Source: DRYM01 sp964526225
GTDB lineage: Archaea > Thermoproteota > Thermoprotei_A > EX4484-217-1
Direction: 5' to 3'
Assembly: GCA_964526225.1 (NCBI GenBank)
Contig: CAZGLL010000003.1
Coordinates: forward strand, 8,145-72,144
Length of the DNA: 64,000 nt
In this document: positions 25,829 through 34,380 of the stretch, one piece after another
Position numbering within the stretch: the stretch's first letter is position 1
Layout of the letters: each line of letters opens with the position of its first letter
Program-made: the position numbers and the translations under genes
Notes under the pieces: model-generated
Seen by the model: the letters and a program-made list of their open reading frames with translations, nothing else
Told to the model about the DNA's origin: nothing
Database searches by the model: none

Positions 25829-27151
25829 ATGCTAGAAGAACTAAGGGAAGCGTTGAAGAAATTCCTTGGCAGCGGTAAGTCTTATGAGAAAGCTGTTCAA
25901 GAATTCATAAGAGATCTTCAAAGAATACTTATCAGAGCAGATGTTAACGTTAAAGTAGTTTTTGAATTAAGTAGAAAAATAAGGGAAAGAGCACTAAAAG
26001 AAGAACCCCCACCTGGTGTTTTAAGAAGAGACTGGTTTGTCAAAATAGTTTATGAAGAACTAACGAAACTCTTCGGAGGGGAAAGAAAACCTGAAGTTGA
26101 AATTAAAAAGAAACCTTACGTTATGATGCTTGTCGGAATTCAGGGAAGCGGAAAAACAACAAGTGCTGCAAAACTAGCCTACTATTATAAGAAGAGGGGG
26201 TTTAAAGTAGGTTTAGTATGTGCTGACACATACAGGCCAGCAGCCTATGATCAGCTTAAACAGTTAGGTGAAAAAATAGGCGTAGAAGTTTACGGGAACT
26301 CCAATGAGAAAGACCCTATAAAACTAGCTATTGAAGGTGTAAAATACTTTAAAAACAAAGGATACGATCTCATAATAATTGACACTGCGGGTAGGCATAA
26401 GGAAGAAAAGGGACTTATAAGGGAAATGAAGGAAATTGCTGAGAAAATAGGTCCGGACGAAATAATGCTTGTTTTAGATTCAACAATTGGGCAACAAGCA
26501 CTTACACAAGCGAAAGCGTTTCACGAAGCAACCCCTGTAGGCTCAATATTCCTAACAAAACTTGATGGTACAGCTAAGGGAGGAGGAGCGATTTCGGCTG
26601 TTGTAGCAACTGGAGCTAAGATAAAGTTTGTAGGTATGGGAGAAGATATTAGGGAAATAGAAGTTTTCGACCCGCCCTCCTTTGTTTCAAGAATACTAGG
26701 TTTAGGCGATATTAAGGGCTTAGTTGAGAAAATAAGGGAAATAGAGGAAAGCATAGAGCTTGAAAAAAGACAAGCGAAAGCTTTAGCTTCAGGAAGAATA
26801 ACTATGAGAGATCTTTACCACCAAATAAAGTCCCTTAGAAAAATGGGTCCGCTTTCAAAAATACTTCAAATGATACCTGGTATGGGCTTAAGCATCCCTA
26901 TAGACACCGAACAAACAAAACTTACAGAAGAGAAAATGGACAAATGGCTAGCAATAATAGAATCTATGACGTATGATGAGCTAGATAAGCCCGAGAAAAT
27001 AGATAAATCAAGAATGAAAAGAATAGCCATGGGCTCAGGTACATCAGTTGAAGATGTAAAGGAATTGTTAACATACTATAAAATGATGAATAGAATGCTT
27101 AAGCAAATAAAGAGGAGAAAGGGTATATTTAGGAGATTTCCGGCATTATGA
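25829..27151 (+). CDS. srp54: Signal recognition particle GTPase SRP54
   Basis: 440 residues, ATG with GGTGG ribosome site. N domain helices, then G domain: P-loop MLVGIQGSGKTTSAAKL (about 103-119), DTYRPAAYDQL, DTAGRHKEE, TKLDGTAKGGGA, followed by the Met-rich M domain (about 300-435: MRDLYHQIKSLRKMGPLSKI, MIPGMG, RMKRIAMGSG) that binds SRP RNA and signal peptides. It directs membrane and secreted proteins co-translationally with FtsY. Its stop overlaps the start of trmY by 4 nt, giving an SRP54-TrmY-Pus10 operon. Confidence 0.97.
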   Translation: MLEELREALKKFLGSGKSYEKAVQEFIRDLQRILIRADVNVKVVFELSRKIRERALKEEPPPGVLRRDWFVKIVYEELTKLFGGERKPEVEIKKKPYVMMLVGIQGSGKTTSAAKLAYYYKKRGFKVGLVCADTYRPAAYDQLKQLGEKIGVEVYGNSNEKDPIKLAIEGVKYFKNKGYDLIIIDTAGRHKEEKGLIREMKEIAEKIGPDEIMLVLDSTIGQQALTQAKAFHEATPVGSIFLTKLDGTAKGGGAISAVVATGAKIKFVGMGEDIREIEVFDPPSFVSRILGLGDIKGLVEKIREIEESIELEKRQAKALASGRITMRDLYHQIKSLRKMGPLSKILQMIPGMGLSIPIDTEQTKLTEEKMDKWLAIIESMTYDELDKPEKIDKSRMKRIAMGSGTSVEDVKELLTYYKMMNRMLKQIKRRKGIFRRFPAL

Positions 27152-27681
27152 AGGAAAATAATACTATAGCTTTCATATTTTGCGAACCAACATTCCATTC
27201 GTTTTTAGAAAGAATATATGATGTTATTTTAAAAATAAATGCAACATTACTTCTATCTCACGGAATTAGAAAGAATAGAGAAGCAATTATAATAATCAAA
27301 GATTTAAACAGGGCGTTAATACTTAGTGGAAAATACATTAGAAACTATAGACCTGATTTCCAAAGTGCATCAGGACTCATATTGAAGGCCATTTTAAAAA
27401 ACGCTGTAGGAAAGGGTTTAAGAATTATTCCGAAACAAACGCTTATTACAAATCTTTCGAAGAAGCAATTATTTATTGTAAAGGAAGGATTATATGTTAA
27501 TATACCTTCAGAAATAGTTAATTTCAACGTAGCAATACTTTTCCCTTCAACTTTAAAGTTTAAATGTTTAAATTTAACCAATAATTACTCCTACATAACT
27601 ATTCCGGAAGCGGAAAAGTTACGTGAACACCAAGTAGCAACAATACTTAACATAGAGCTAGATAGGATGGTGAGCGCTTAA
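27148..27681 (+). CDS. trmY: tRNA pseudouridine(54) N1-methyltransferase TrmY (divergent)
   Basis: 177 residues, ATGA overlap with srp54 and 1-nt overlap with pus10. Family marks: LLSHGIRKNREAIIIIKDLN, then YIRNYRPDFQSASGLILKAI, and the C-terminal SPOUT knot piece HQVATILNIELDRM, which fits the H-x(6)-HxELDR-type end of TrmY. TrmY uses S-adenosylmethionine to methylate N1 of pseudouridine 54 in the tRNA T-loop, giving m1-psi in place of thymidine. The next gene makes that pseudouridine, which supports the call. It is a little short and divergent in the middle, so I hold some doubt. Confidence 0.78.
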   Translation: MKENNTIAFIFCEPTFHSFLERIYDVILKINATLLLSHGIRKNREAIIIIKDLNRALILSGKYIRNYRPDFQSASGLILKAILKNAVGKGLRIIPKQTLITNLSKKQLFIVKEGLYVNIPSEIVNFNVAILFPSTLKFKCLNLTNNYSYITIPEAEKLREHQVATILNIELDRMVSA

Positions 27682-28994
27682 TGAGCGAAATTATTGAATT
27701 AGCAACTGAAATTTTAAAATGGGCTCCTCTATGCGATAGATGTTTAGGTAGAATTTTTTCAACCTACGGTAAAAACTTATCAAATAAAATAAGGGGATTA
27801 GCAATAAAAACTCTTTTAACAATGAACATAGAGAATATAGTAAACAAGTTCGATGATGAAGAGTTAAAGCGTTTCGCCTTAAACATAAAGTTTAAACCAT
27901 TCATTCTAACGCTTAAAGAGTTAAAAAATATAAGTATCGATCTTAATGAGGAACCAAAGTGTTTCATATGCGAAGACCTATTAGACCATATTATAGATTA
28001 TTTTTCGAAGCAAATACTTAAAGAAATTATAAATTACGAGTTTAACACGTTCCTCATAGGAGTACATGCCCCCAAAAGTATTTTAAGAAAAGAGGAGGAA
28101 CTAACAGCGAAATTCAAAATAGAATCATATGAGTCTATAAAGAACGAAATAAAGAGGGAAATAGGTAAGTTAGTTAGAGATAAGGTTAATAAATCTCCGG
28201 AATTCATGGATCCCGATATTGTTTTCGAAATTAATCTCACAAGTAACAGTTTAATCATACATCCAAAACCCATTTTCATAAGTGGAAAATACGTAAAAAC
28301 TGCTAGAAGAATTTCTCAGGTTAAGTGGCTTATTTGGAAGAACGGTAAACAAATTAGAAAATACAGGATTTCAATAGAGGACTCAATTAAACCATTAGCG
28401 GAGGTCTTTAAGGCTGAAGATGCGATACTGCATGCTGCAGGTCGAGAAGATGTTGATGTTAGAATGCTTGGTAAAGGAAGACCCATGATTGTTGAATTAA
28501 GAAAGCCTAAGCTGAGGAAAGTAACCGATGATAGGTTAAGAGAAGCGAAAGAACGCATCGAAAAAGCATCTAGAGAACTTATTAAAGTATTCCTTGAGGG
28601 AAAGACTGTGAGAGAAAATGTTAGGAAAATTAAGGAGGAATCCAAGAGACACATTAAGGTCTATAGAGCGCTAATTGTTTCTGAAAACAAGATAGATAAG
28701 GATAAACTGGTTAAATTGGAGGAGTTCTTTAGAAACAAGATCGTTAACCAAAGAACTCCTTTGAGAGTTCTTCATAGAAGACCCGATATCCTTAGGAAAA
28801 GAATGGTTTACTCTGTCAAAACATACTATATAGACGATAATTTATTTGAAGCGCTAATAAAATGTGAAGGCGGACTTTACGTTAAAGAGCTTATAAGCGG
28901 AGATTCTGGAAGGACACAGCCAAGTTTCTCATCAGCTTTGGGGCTAAATCTTAAATGTATTGAACTAGATGTTCTACACGTTTCTTTAACATGA
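27681..28994 (+). CDS. pus10: tRNA pseudouridine synthase Pus10
   Basis: 437 residues. Zinc-like pairs WAPLCDRCLGRIF (C18, C21) and EEPKCFICEDLL start the N-terminal THUMP-containing half (AKFKIESYESIKNEIKREIG). The catalytic centre AGREDVDVRMLGKGRPMIVE carries the nucleophilic Asp; the last part GGLYVKELISGDSGRTQPSF with LDVLHVS is the usual end. Pus10 makes psi54 and psi55 in archaeal tRNAs. It is the third gene of the SRP54-TrmY-Pus10 unit, and TrmY acts on its product. Confidence 0.93.
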   Translation: MSEIIELATEILKWAPLCDRCLGRIFSTYGKNLSNKIRGLAIKTLLTMNIENIVNKFDDEELKRFALNIKFKPFILTLKELKNISIDLNEEPKCFICEDLLDHIIDYFSKQILKEIINYEFNTFLIGVHAPKSILRKEEELTAKFKIESYESIKNEIKREIGKLVRDKVNKSPEFMDPDIVFEINLTSNSLIIHPKPIFISGKYVKTARRISQVKWLIWKNGKQIRKYRISIEDSIKPLAEVFKAEDAILHAAGREDVDVRMLGKGRPMIVELRKPKLRKVTDDRLREAKERIEKASRELIKVFLEGKTVRENVRKIKEESKRHIKVYRALIVSENKIDKDKLVKLEEFFRNKIVNQRTPLRVLHRRPDILRKRMVYSVKTYYIDDNLFEALIKCEGGLYVKELISGDSGRTQPSFSSALGLNLKCIELDVLHVSLT

Positions 28995-29079
28995 GGTTTA
29001 ACGTGAAAAATATATATCGGAAACCTAGATTTCAACTACCAGAATTCCCCTCTAGCTAAAGCGGTAATGGTGTTGACTA

Positions 29080-29379
29080 TTGGTTAAACCACCAAAAGGG
29101 TTTAGACATAGAACAAGAAAGCTGCTGAAGAAGAGTGTTAGAGAGAAGGGTGCAATACCTCCACTAAGCAGGTTAATGTACGAGTACAAAATAGGCGAAA
29201 AAGTTCATATAAAAATAAACCCCGCAATACACTACGGAATGCCTCATAGGAGATTCCATGGGAAAACAGGAACGATAGTAGGGGTTAGAGGTAGATCCTA
29301 CTTAATAGAGGTTTACTTAGGTGGTAAGAGGAAAATAGTTATTGCAAGACCGGAGCATATAGTTCCCGCGAAGCAATAA
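29080..29379 (+). CDS. rpl21e: Ribosomal protein L21e
   Basis: 99 residues from a TTG start: MVKPPKGFRHRTRKLLKKSV ... MPHRRFHGKTGTIVGVRGRS ... IARPEHIVPAKQ. Complete, basic, with the SH3-like core of L21e that contacts 5S rRNA and 23S rRNA. A TATA box (AAATATATAT, about 29006-29016) begins a new transcription unit that continues into rpo4, DUF655 and ksgA. Confidence 0.96.
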   Translation: MVKPPKGFRHRTRKLLKKSVREKGAIPPLSRLMYEYKIGEKVHIKINPAIHYGMPHRRFHGKTGTIVGVRGRSYLIEVYLGGKRKIVIARPEHIVPAKQ

Positions 29380-29441
29380 TAGACTAAGGTTTATTAGTTA
29401 TCTTAGCTCAATTCTTACTTAAGTCTTAGGAGTTGTTAACT

Positions 29442-29786
29442 ATGGTTAGGAAGATAATTTCGCAACAGCCCGTAACGTATGCGGAAGCTTTAGAAATACT
29501 TAGGGAAAGGCTAAAAGAGGAAGGTTCCGATATTCAATATGCTACGCTAAATTATCTAGAGAGATTTACTAAGTGTGAAAAGGATTTAGCCGTTGAAACC
29601 TATAGGAAGCTTAAGGAGGAACTTAAGCTTAGTGATGAAATATGCATAATGCTCGTTAATATTCTTCCGCAAACTCCTGAGGAAGTAAGGACTATTCTTG
29701 CTTCAGAGGAAATAACGTTAACTTCTGAGGAAATAAACAAAATTCTTGAAATACTTTCGGAATGTATTAAATTACAGAAGAAATGA
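29442..29786 (+). CDS. rpo4: RNA polymerase subunit Rpo4 (RpoF)
   Basis: 114 residues from the ATG at 29442 (GGAG about 10 nt upstream; the TTG at 29433 is too close to it). MVRKIISQQPVTYAEALEIL, then YLERFTKCEKDLAVETYRKL and LPQTPEEVRTILASEEITLT fit the Rpb4 family. With Rpo7 it makes the polymerase stalk used in open complex formation and termination. Next to L21e and DUF655, a gene order common in archaea. Confidence 0.93.
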   Translation: MVRKIISQQPVTYAEALEILRERLKEEGSDIQYATLNYLERFTKCEKDLAVETYRKLKEELKLSDEICIMLVNILPQTPEEVRTILASEEITLTSEEINKILEILSECIKLQKK

Positions 29787-29880
29787 AGAGTAAACTACGT
29801 ATAGCTTATGTTACGCGCTACAATAATTGTTAATATCGTGTTTTCTCAGAAAATAGTGTGAAACAAACGATATAGAAAAC

Positions 29881-30570
29881 ATGTTTTACATGACTTGGTG
29901 TTTTGAATTGTTCCGAACAAGACCTCCTAAGCAACAGAGGAAAGCTGAGCTCATGGAGGATTACGCTTATATTCTTGATTATTTTCCTTCAGGAAACCCT
30001 ATAGACATCCATGAAGAACATAGGAGTAAGCCTTTAGCACAAGCATTAGGCGACATGTACTTTATGCTCCTCGAACTTGCCCCTAAAAGGGGGGTTACTT
30101 TATCACCGGGCGAAAGAGTTTACATAGGTAAGGGGTTAAGAGACAAAATCGCGTTTATATATTGTAGAATATCTTATGATGAACTTTCCTCTTTCGCAAA
30201 AGATCTTCTACCTCAAATAGTTGAGAAAATAGTTAAAGAAAGGGAAGATGTTTTTGTAGAATTCTTTAACATTGCGCAACCAATAACAATCAAGCTTCAC
30301 GCATTAGAGCTAATACCTACTATCGGTAAAAAGCATTTGAAAATAATTCTTGAGGAAAGGAAAAAGGAACCTTTCGAAAGCTATAAGGAGTTAATGGAAA
30401 GGGCGAAAATAGCAAATCCCATTAAATTGTTAACTGAAAGAATACTAATGGAACTTAGAGGGGAGGAAAAATACTATCTTTTCGTAAAACCTACAAACCC
30501 TATTAAAAACGTTTACCTAGGCTACCTACCTAGGATGTACGCTATAGCTTCATCAAAAAGAAGAACATAG
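29881..30570 (+). CDS. DUF655 protein (RNA-binding-like)
   Basis: 229 residues from the ATG at 29881; later ATG codons at residue 4 and 25 are possible. YAYILDYFPSGNPIDIHEEH and QALGDMYFMLLELAPKRGVT followed by GERVYIGKG (small OB-like barrel) and a helix-hairpin-helix region LHALELIPTIGKKHLKIILE mark DUF655. The HhH and OB domains suggest DNA or RNA binding; it is normally found between rpo4 and ksgA, as here, so a role in translation or ribosome assembly is likely. No enzyme motif seen. Confidence 0.88.
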   Translation: MFYMTWCFELFRTRPPKQQRKAELMEDYAYILDYFPSGNPIDIHEEHRSKPLAQALGDMYFMLLELAPKRGVTLSPGERVYIGKGLRDKIAFIYCRISYDELSSFAKDLLPQIVEKIVKEREDVFVEFFNIAQPITIKLHALELIPTIGKKHLKIILEERKKEPFESYKELMERAKIANPIKLLTERILMELRGEEKYYLFVKPTNPIKNVYLGYLPRMYAIASSKRRT

Positions 30571-30579
30571 TGAAATATC

Positions 30580-31419
30580 TTGATTTTTCCTTCTAGAAAA
30601 GATCTCCTCAACGAAACAATATATTTGCTTAGAAAGTACGGTATTAAACCTAAAAAGAAATTAAGCCAAAACTTCATCGTAAGCCCTAGGCTCCTAAAAG
30701 AAATAATTCGTGAAGTCTCCGAAGCAAAACCCCATGTAACTTTGGAAATAGGTAGTGGTTTAGGAACACTAACAAAATACTTAGCTCAAGTCTCCAGGAA
30801 GGTTATCGCAATAGAAATTGATAAAGATTTAGCTAAGGCGTCGAGTGAAACCCTTAGAAACTATGGTAATGTGGAAATAATTATTGGTGATTTCTTCGAC
30901 TACTATGGAACATTTAGCAATGTGGATTTAGTTGTTTCTAACGTACCATACCATATTTCATCGAAACTGTTTTTCACACTAAACAAAATGTCTTTCAGAA
31001 AAGCCATTCTTACATTGCAGAAAGAATTCGCCGATAGATTATTTGCAAAACCTGGTTCATCAGATTATAGTAGATTAACAGTAATGGCGAATGTTTATTT
31101 CGATTTCCGCAAACTCCTTGATGTAGGTCCCTATGCTTTCTATCCTCCACCTAAAGTTTCATCATCGCTTATTGTTTTGACAAAGAAAGAATACTCATTA
31201 CCTATTGATCCAGGTTTTTTTGAGAAGGTAGTTAGAGTGCTTTTTACTTCGAAAAACAAAGTAGTTGAAAGCGTCTTAAAAAACGCTTCATCACATGGAA
31301 CAATAAAGTTCAGTTCTAAGGAGGCAAATAAGTTAAAGAATTTGCTTAGAAAAAGAGTTAGAGAATTAACCTTAGGTGAAATAGTTGAAATTGCCAAAGT
31401 ACTGTACGAGGATTTTTAA
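30580..31419 (+). CDS. rsmA: 16S rRNA dimethyladenosine transferase (KsgA/Dim1)
   Basis: 279 residues, TTG start 9 nt after DUF655. LRKYGIKPKKKLSQNFIVSP, SAM motif VTLEIGSGLGTLTKYLA (about 53-70) and catalytic motif VSNVPYHIS (NxPY) identify the enzyme that dimethylates two adenosines in the loop of helix 45 of 16S rRNA. It also checks small-subunit maturation. Its end overlaps the first possible start of the HemK-like gene by 35 nt. Confidence 0.96.
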   Translation: MIFPSRKDLLNETIYLLRKYGIKPKKKLSQNFIVSPRLLKEIIREVSEAKPHVTLEIGSGLGTLTKYLAQVSRKVIAIEIDKDLAKASSETLRNYGNVEIIIGDFFDYYGTFSNVDLVVSNVPYHISSKLFFTLNKMSFRKAILTLQKEFADRLFAKPGSSDYSRLTVMANVYFDFRKLLDVGPYAFYPPPKVSSSLIVLTKKEYSLPIDPGFFEKVVRVLFTSKNKVVESVLKNASSHGTIKFSSKEANKLKNLLRKRVRELTLGEIVEIAKVLYEDF

Positions 31420-31453
31420 AGAATCCAAACTTAAACTGAACGTTTACGGAATA

Positions 31454-32026
31454 ATGGTTTACACACATCCTAATGTTTATCCTCCATCGGATGACACGTA
31501 TTTGCTAATAGAATCTTTGGCGATCAACGGCGGTGAAAGGGTTCTAGATTTAGGATGCGGCACAGGAATCGTTGGAATATATGCTGCTAAGAGAGGAGCT
31601 AGAGAAGTTATTCAACTAGACATTAACCCTTATGCTACCTTACTTGCTAAATGCAATTCCATTATAAACAATGCGGATTCTAAAACATTAAGCATTGTTG
31701 GAAACATGTTTGACCCTATTGTTAAAAAGAAACTATTCGACATTATTGCATTTAATCCACCATATCTTCCTGTTAAGGATGAAGGATTAATAGGTAAATC
31801 ATGGTCTGGAGGTGAATCAGGAAGAGAAATAATAGATGAGTTCCTTAAGGCTTTCGACATATTCCTTAATTGTGATGGCAAATTGTTTCTAATTAATTCT
31901 TCACTTTCAAATTACGATTTAACATTAAAAATTCTCGGTAAGAAGGGGTTTTTCTGGGAAATTGCTGGTAGAAGAAAATTCTTTTTCGAAGAAATAGTTT
32001 GTATAGAGGCTTGGCGGAAGTGTTGA
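31454..32026 (+). CDS. HemK/Mtq2-type N5-glutamine methyltransferase
   Basis: 190 residues from the ATG at 31454 (MVYTHPNVYPPSDDTYLL); a TTG at 31385 inside ksgA would add 23 residues not needed by the family. SAM site VLDLGCGTGIVGIYAA, LDINPYA and catalytic NPPYLP. Mtq2-type enzymes methylate the Gln of the GGQ motif of release factor aRF1. The YPPSDDTYLL start is the typical N-terminus. It is in an operon with ksgA, trmJ and trm14, all methyltransferases of the translation machinery. Confidence 0.88.
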   Translation: MVYTHPNVYPPSDDTYLLIESLAINGGERVLDLGCGTGIVGIYAAKRGAREVIQLDINPYATLLAKCNSIINNADSKTLSIVGNMFDPIVKKKLFDIIAFNPPYLPVKDEGLIGKSWSGGESGREIIDEFLKAFDIFLNCDGKLFLINSSLSNYDLTLKILGKKGFFWEIAGRRKFFFEEIVCIEAWRKC

Positions 32027-32029
32027 AGC

Positions 32030-32743
32030 ATGTGTTTAAGGGTAGTTCTAGTGGAACCTGAAGGCGAAGTTAATGTAGGCTTTGTTGCTAGGGTTATGAA
32101 GAACTTTGGTTTTAAAAATCTTATTCTAGTGAACCCTAAGGTAAGCGTGGAAGATGCGCTATCCTACGCTAGCCATGGCGATGATGTTCTAAAAAGCGCT
32201 TTAATATGTAAGAACATAGATGAGGCAATTAAAGGATGTTCATTGGTAGCCGCTACTTCAAGTAGGGTTAGCGTTGGCGAAGACCTTCTAAGAATCCCTA
32301 TGACAATAAAAGAGTTCGCTAAGAAAGTGGCGCAACTTAAGGATGCAAATATTGCCATACTCTTTGGAAGAGAAAGTGTAGGGTTAACTCGTGAGGAAAT
32401 AGAGAAAAGCCATGTTCTAGTCACGATTCCTGCGTCTAAAGATTATCCGTCACTTAACCTATCACATGCGGTAGCTATAGTTCTATATGAAATATTTAGT
32501 GCTAAAGCTGAAACTTCACAAGCAGGTATAGTAGAACAGCCTAAACCTAAAGAAATGGAAGCACTACTTAAGAACGTTGAACAAGCAGTAAGAGCCCTTA
32601 AAATGCCGGCTTATAGGGAAAGGAAAACCGAGATCGTTCTGAAAAGAGTTATTGGTAGGGCTTTCATTAGCCGACATGAGGCATATGTTCTTTCAGGTTT
32701 CTTTAGAAAGGTGCATTTGCTTTTATCGAGGAGTGAAAAATGA
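32030..32743 (+). CDS. trmJ: tRNA 2'-O-methyltransferase TrmJ (SpoU family)
   Basis: 237 residues. SPOUT motifs: LVEPEGEVNVGFVARVMKNF (motif 1, Asn/Arg), AILFGRESVGLTREEIE (motif 2) and PSLNLSHAVAIVLYEI (motif 3, knot). The C-terminal extension of about 75 residues is the TrmJ type. In archaea TrmJ methylates C32 of tRNAs. Three nt after the HemK gene; its end overlaps trm14 by 4 nt. Confidence 0.9.
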   Translation: MCLRVVLVEPEGEVNVGFVARVMKNFGFKNLILVNPKVSVEDALSYASHGDDVLKSALICKNIDEAIKGCSLVAATSSRVSVGEDLLRIPMTIKEFAKKVAQLKDANIAILFGRESVGLTREEIEKSHVLVTIPASKDYPSLNLSHAVAIVLYEIFSAKAETSQAGIVEQPKPKEMEALLKNVEQAVRALKMPAYRERKTEIVLKRVIGRAFISRHEAYVLSGFFRKVHLLLSRSEK

Positions 32744-33801
32744 CCTTACTTATAACAACAAACCCCGGCTTGGAAGATTTAGCTTCAAGAGAATTCGAAG
32801 AGAAAATCGGTGAAAAAGTAAGATACGAGGTTATAGCTAAAGGAAGATTTATTGCAGAACTTTCGAAGACCGTGAACGTAGAGGAAATAGTTTCTAAAAT
32901 TTTTTCGCTAAAGACAGTACATAGAGTTTCACTAGTGCTTGGTGAAGCAAAAGTTTCCGCCGATAAGAAGAGTTTAAAAACCATATATGATACCACAAAG
33001 AACTCTGAACCCTATATTTACCTAAATCATCACACAACATTTGCTATAAGATCTGAAAGAATAGGGACACACCAGTATACCTCACTAGATGTAGCAAAAG
33101 TAGCGGGTCAAGCGGTTATAGATGCTACATCGGAAAAGTACGGTTTTAGACCTATGGTTAACTTAGATTATCCCGCAGTAATTTTTGACTCAACAGTAGT
33201 TCATGGAAAATACTTTTTCTCGTTAAGATTATCAGGGGAGGAATCACTACATAAGAGGAAGTATAGGGTCTATGATCATCCAGCCGCTCTTAAACCTACA
33301 CTCGCATACTCTATGCTCATGATAGCTAGTCTCAAACCCGGAGAAATAGTTGTTGATCCCATGTGTGGTGGAGGAACAATAGCTATTGAGGCAGCTCTGA
33401 ACTTCAACGTTAAAGAAGTTTTCTGCGTGGATATTTCACCTAAGCACTTACATGGAGCAATAATTAATGCTATTTCGGCTGGAGCTTATAGGAAGATAAA
33501 GTTCATACTTGGTGATGCAAGAAAGCTTAATGAAATCATAAGTACTCAAGCAGACTTAATAATTACAAACCCCCCATATGGTATAAGGTTGTTTAGAAAG
33601 GAGAAGCTAAAGGATCTTTACTATGGATTTCTAAGTTCAGCATTAAAAATTCTCTCATCTAAAGGAAGAATTGTTGTAATAACAGCTGAGCACTCTCTTC
33701 TAAAGGAAGTAGCTACTAAACTAGGTTACTCCATAGTTTTAGAGAGAGAATGTATGCATGGGAATTTAAATGTAAAGATATTGATGCTTAAACCTATGTA
33801 A
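32740..33801 (+). CDS. THUMP-domain tRNA guanine-N2 methyltransferase (Trm14/TrmG10 type)
   Basis: 353 residues, ATGA overlap with trmJ. N-terminal ferredoxin-like and THUMP region (TTNPGLEDLASREFEEKIGE ... TTFAIRSERIGTHQYTS), then a Rossmann domain with EIVVDPMCGGGTIAIEAAL (about 205-223), VDISPKHL and catalytic TNPPYGIRL. These enzymes make m2G at position 6 (Trm14) or 10 (TrmG10). The longer THUMP region and full NPPYG fit Trm14 best, but the two are hard to separate by eye. Confidence 0.88.
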   Translation: MTLLITTNPGLEDLASREFEEKIGEKVRYEVIAKGRFIAELSKTVNVEEIVSKIFSLKTVHRVSLVLGEAKVSADKKSLKTIYDTTKNSEPYIYLNHHTTFAIRSERIGTHQYTSLDVAKVAGQAVIDATSEKYGFRPMVNLDYPAVIFDSTVVHGKYFFSLRLSGEESLHKRKYRVYDHPAALKPTLAYSMLMIASLKPGEIVVDPMCGGGTIAIEAALNFNVKEVFCVDISPKHLHGAIINAISAGAYRKIKFILGDARKLNEIISTQADLIITNPPYGIRLFRKEKLKDLYYGFLSSALKILSSKGRIVVITAEHSLLKEVATKLGYSIVLERECMHGNLNVKILMLKPM

Positions 33802-33870
33802 CGGAAAGGTTAATATTACAGAAAATAACGAATAAAGGGGCAGAAAAGAGAAAGGGAGGATGTAGAAACA

Positions 33871-34380
33871 ATGCCCCTTAGGCCTGCTAGATGCTATACG
33901 CACTCTTCAGGACCACCCTATACTAGGAAAGAGTATATTCCAGGAGTTCCTCCGCCTAAAATAAACAAGTTCGAAATGGGGAACATTAAGGGAGACTACG
34001 ATTTAGTTGTTGAACTCGTAGCTAAAGAAGCCGGGCAAATAAGGCATAACGCTTTAGAAGCAGCTAGAGTTATGACCCATAAGTATTTAAGCACAACAGT
34101 TGGTGAAGGAAACTACTTCTTCAAAGTAAGAGTTTATCCGCATCATGTTCTAAGAGAAAACAAGATGATGGCTTTCGCTGGAGCGGACAGATTACAGGAC
34201 GGTATGAGGCAAGCCTTCGGTAAACCCATAGGGACTGCAGCTAGAGTGTTTCCTAAACAAGCTATACTTGAAATAAGAATTAAGAAGGAGAACTTAGAGA
34301 AAGCTATGGAGGCTCTACGAAGGGGAGCATCAAAATTACCGATAAAAACATTCGTGAGAATAAAGAAAATAGAGAAGTAA
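33871..34380 (+). CDS. rpl10e: Ribosomal protein L10e (uL16)
   Basis: 169 residues: MPLRPARCYTHSSGPPYTRK, GNYFFKVRVYPHHVLRENKM, AGADRLQDGMRQAFGKPIGT. A complete uL16, sitting near the peptidyl transferase centre and tRNA D-arm. Its TAA shares a base with the ATG of dph2. Start chosen at the ATG with GGAGG about 20 nt upstream and the family-typical N-terminus. Confidence 0.97.
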   Translation: MPLRPARCYTHSSGPPYTRKEYIPGVPPPKINKFEMGNIKGDYDLVVELVAKEAGQIRHNALEAARVMTHKYLSTTVGEGNYFFKVRVYPHHVLRENKMMAFAGADRLQDGMRQAFGKPIGTAARVFPKQAILEIRIKKENLEKAMEALRRGASKLPIKTFVRIKKIEK

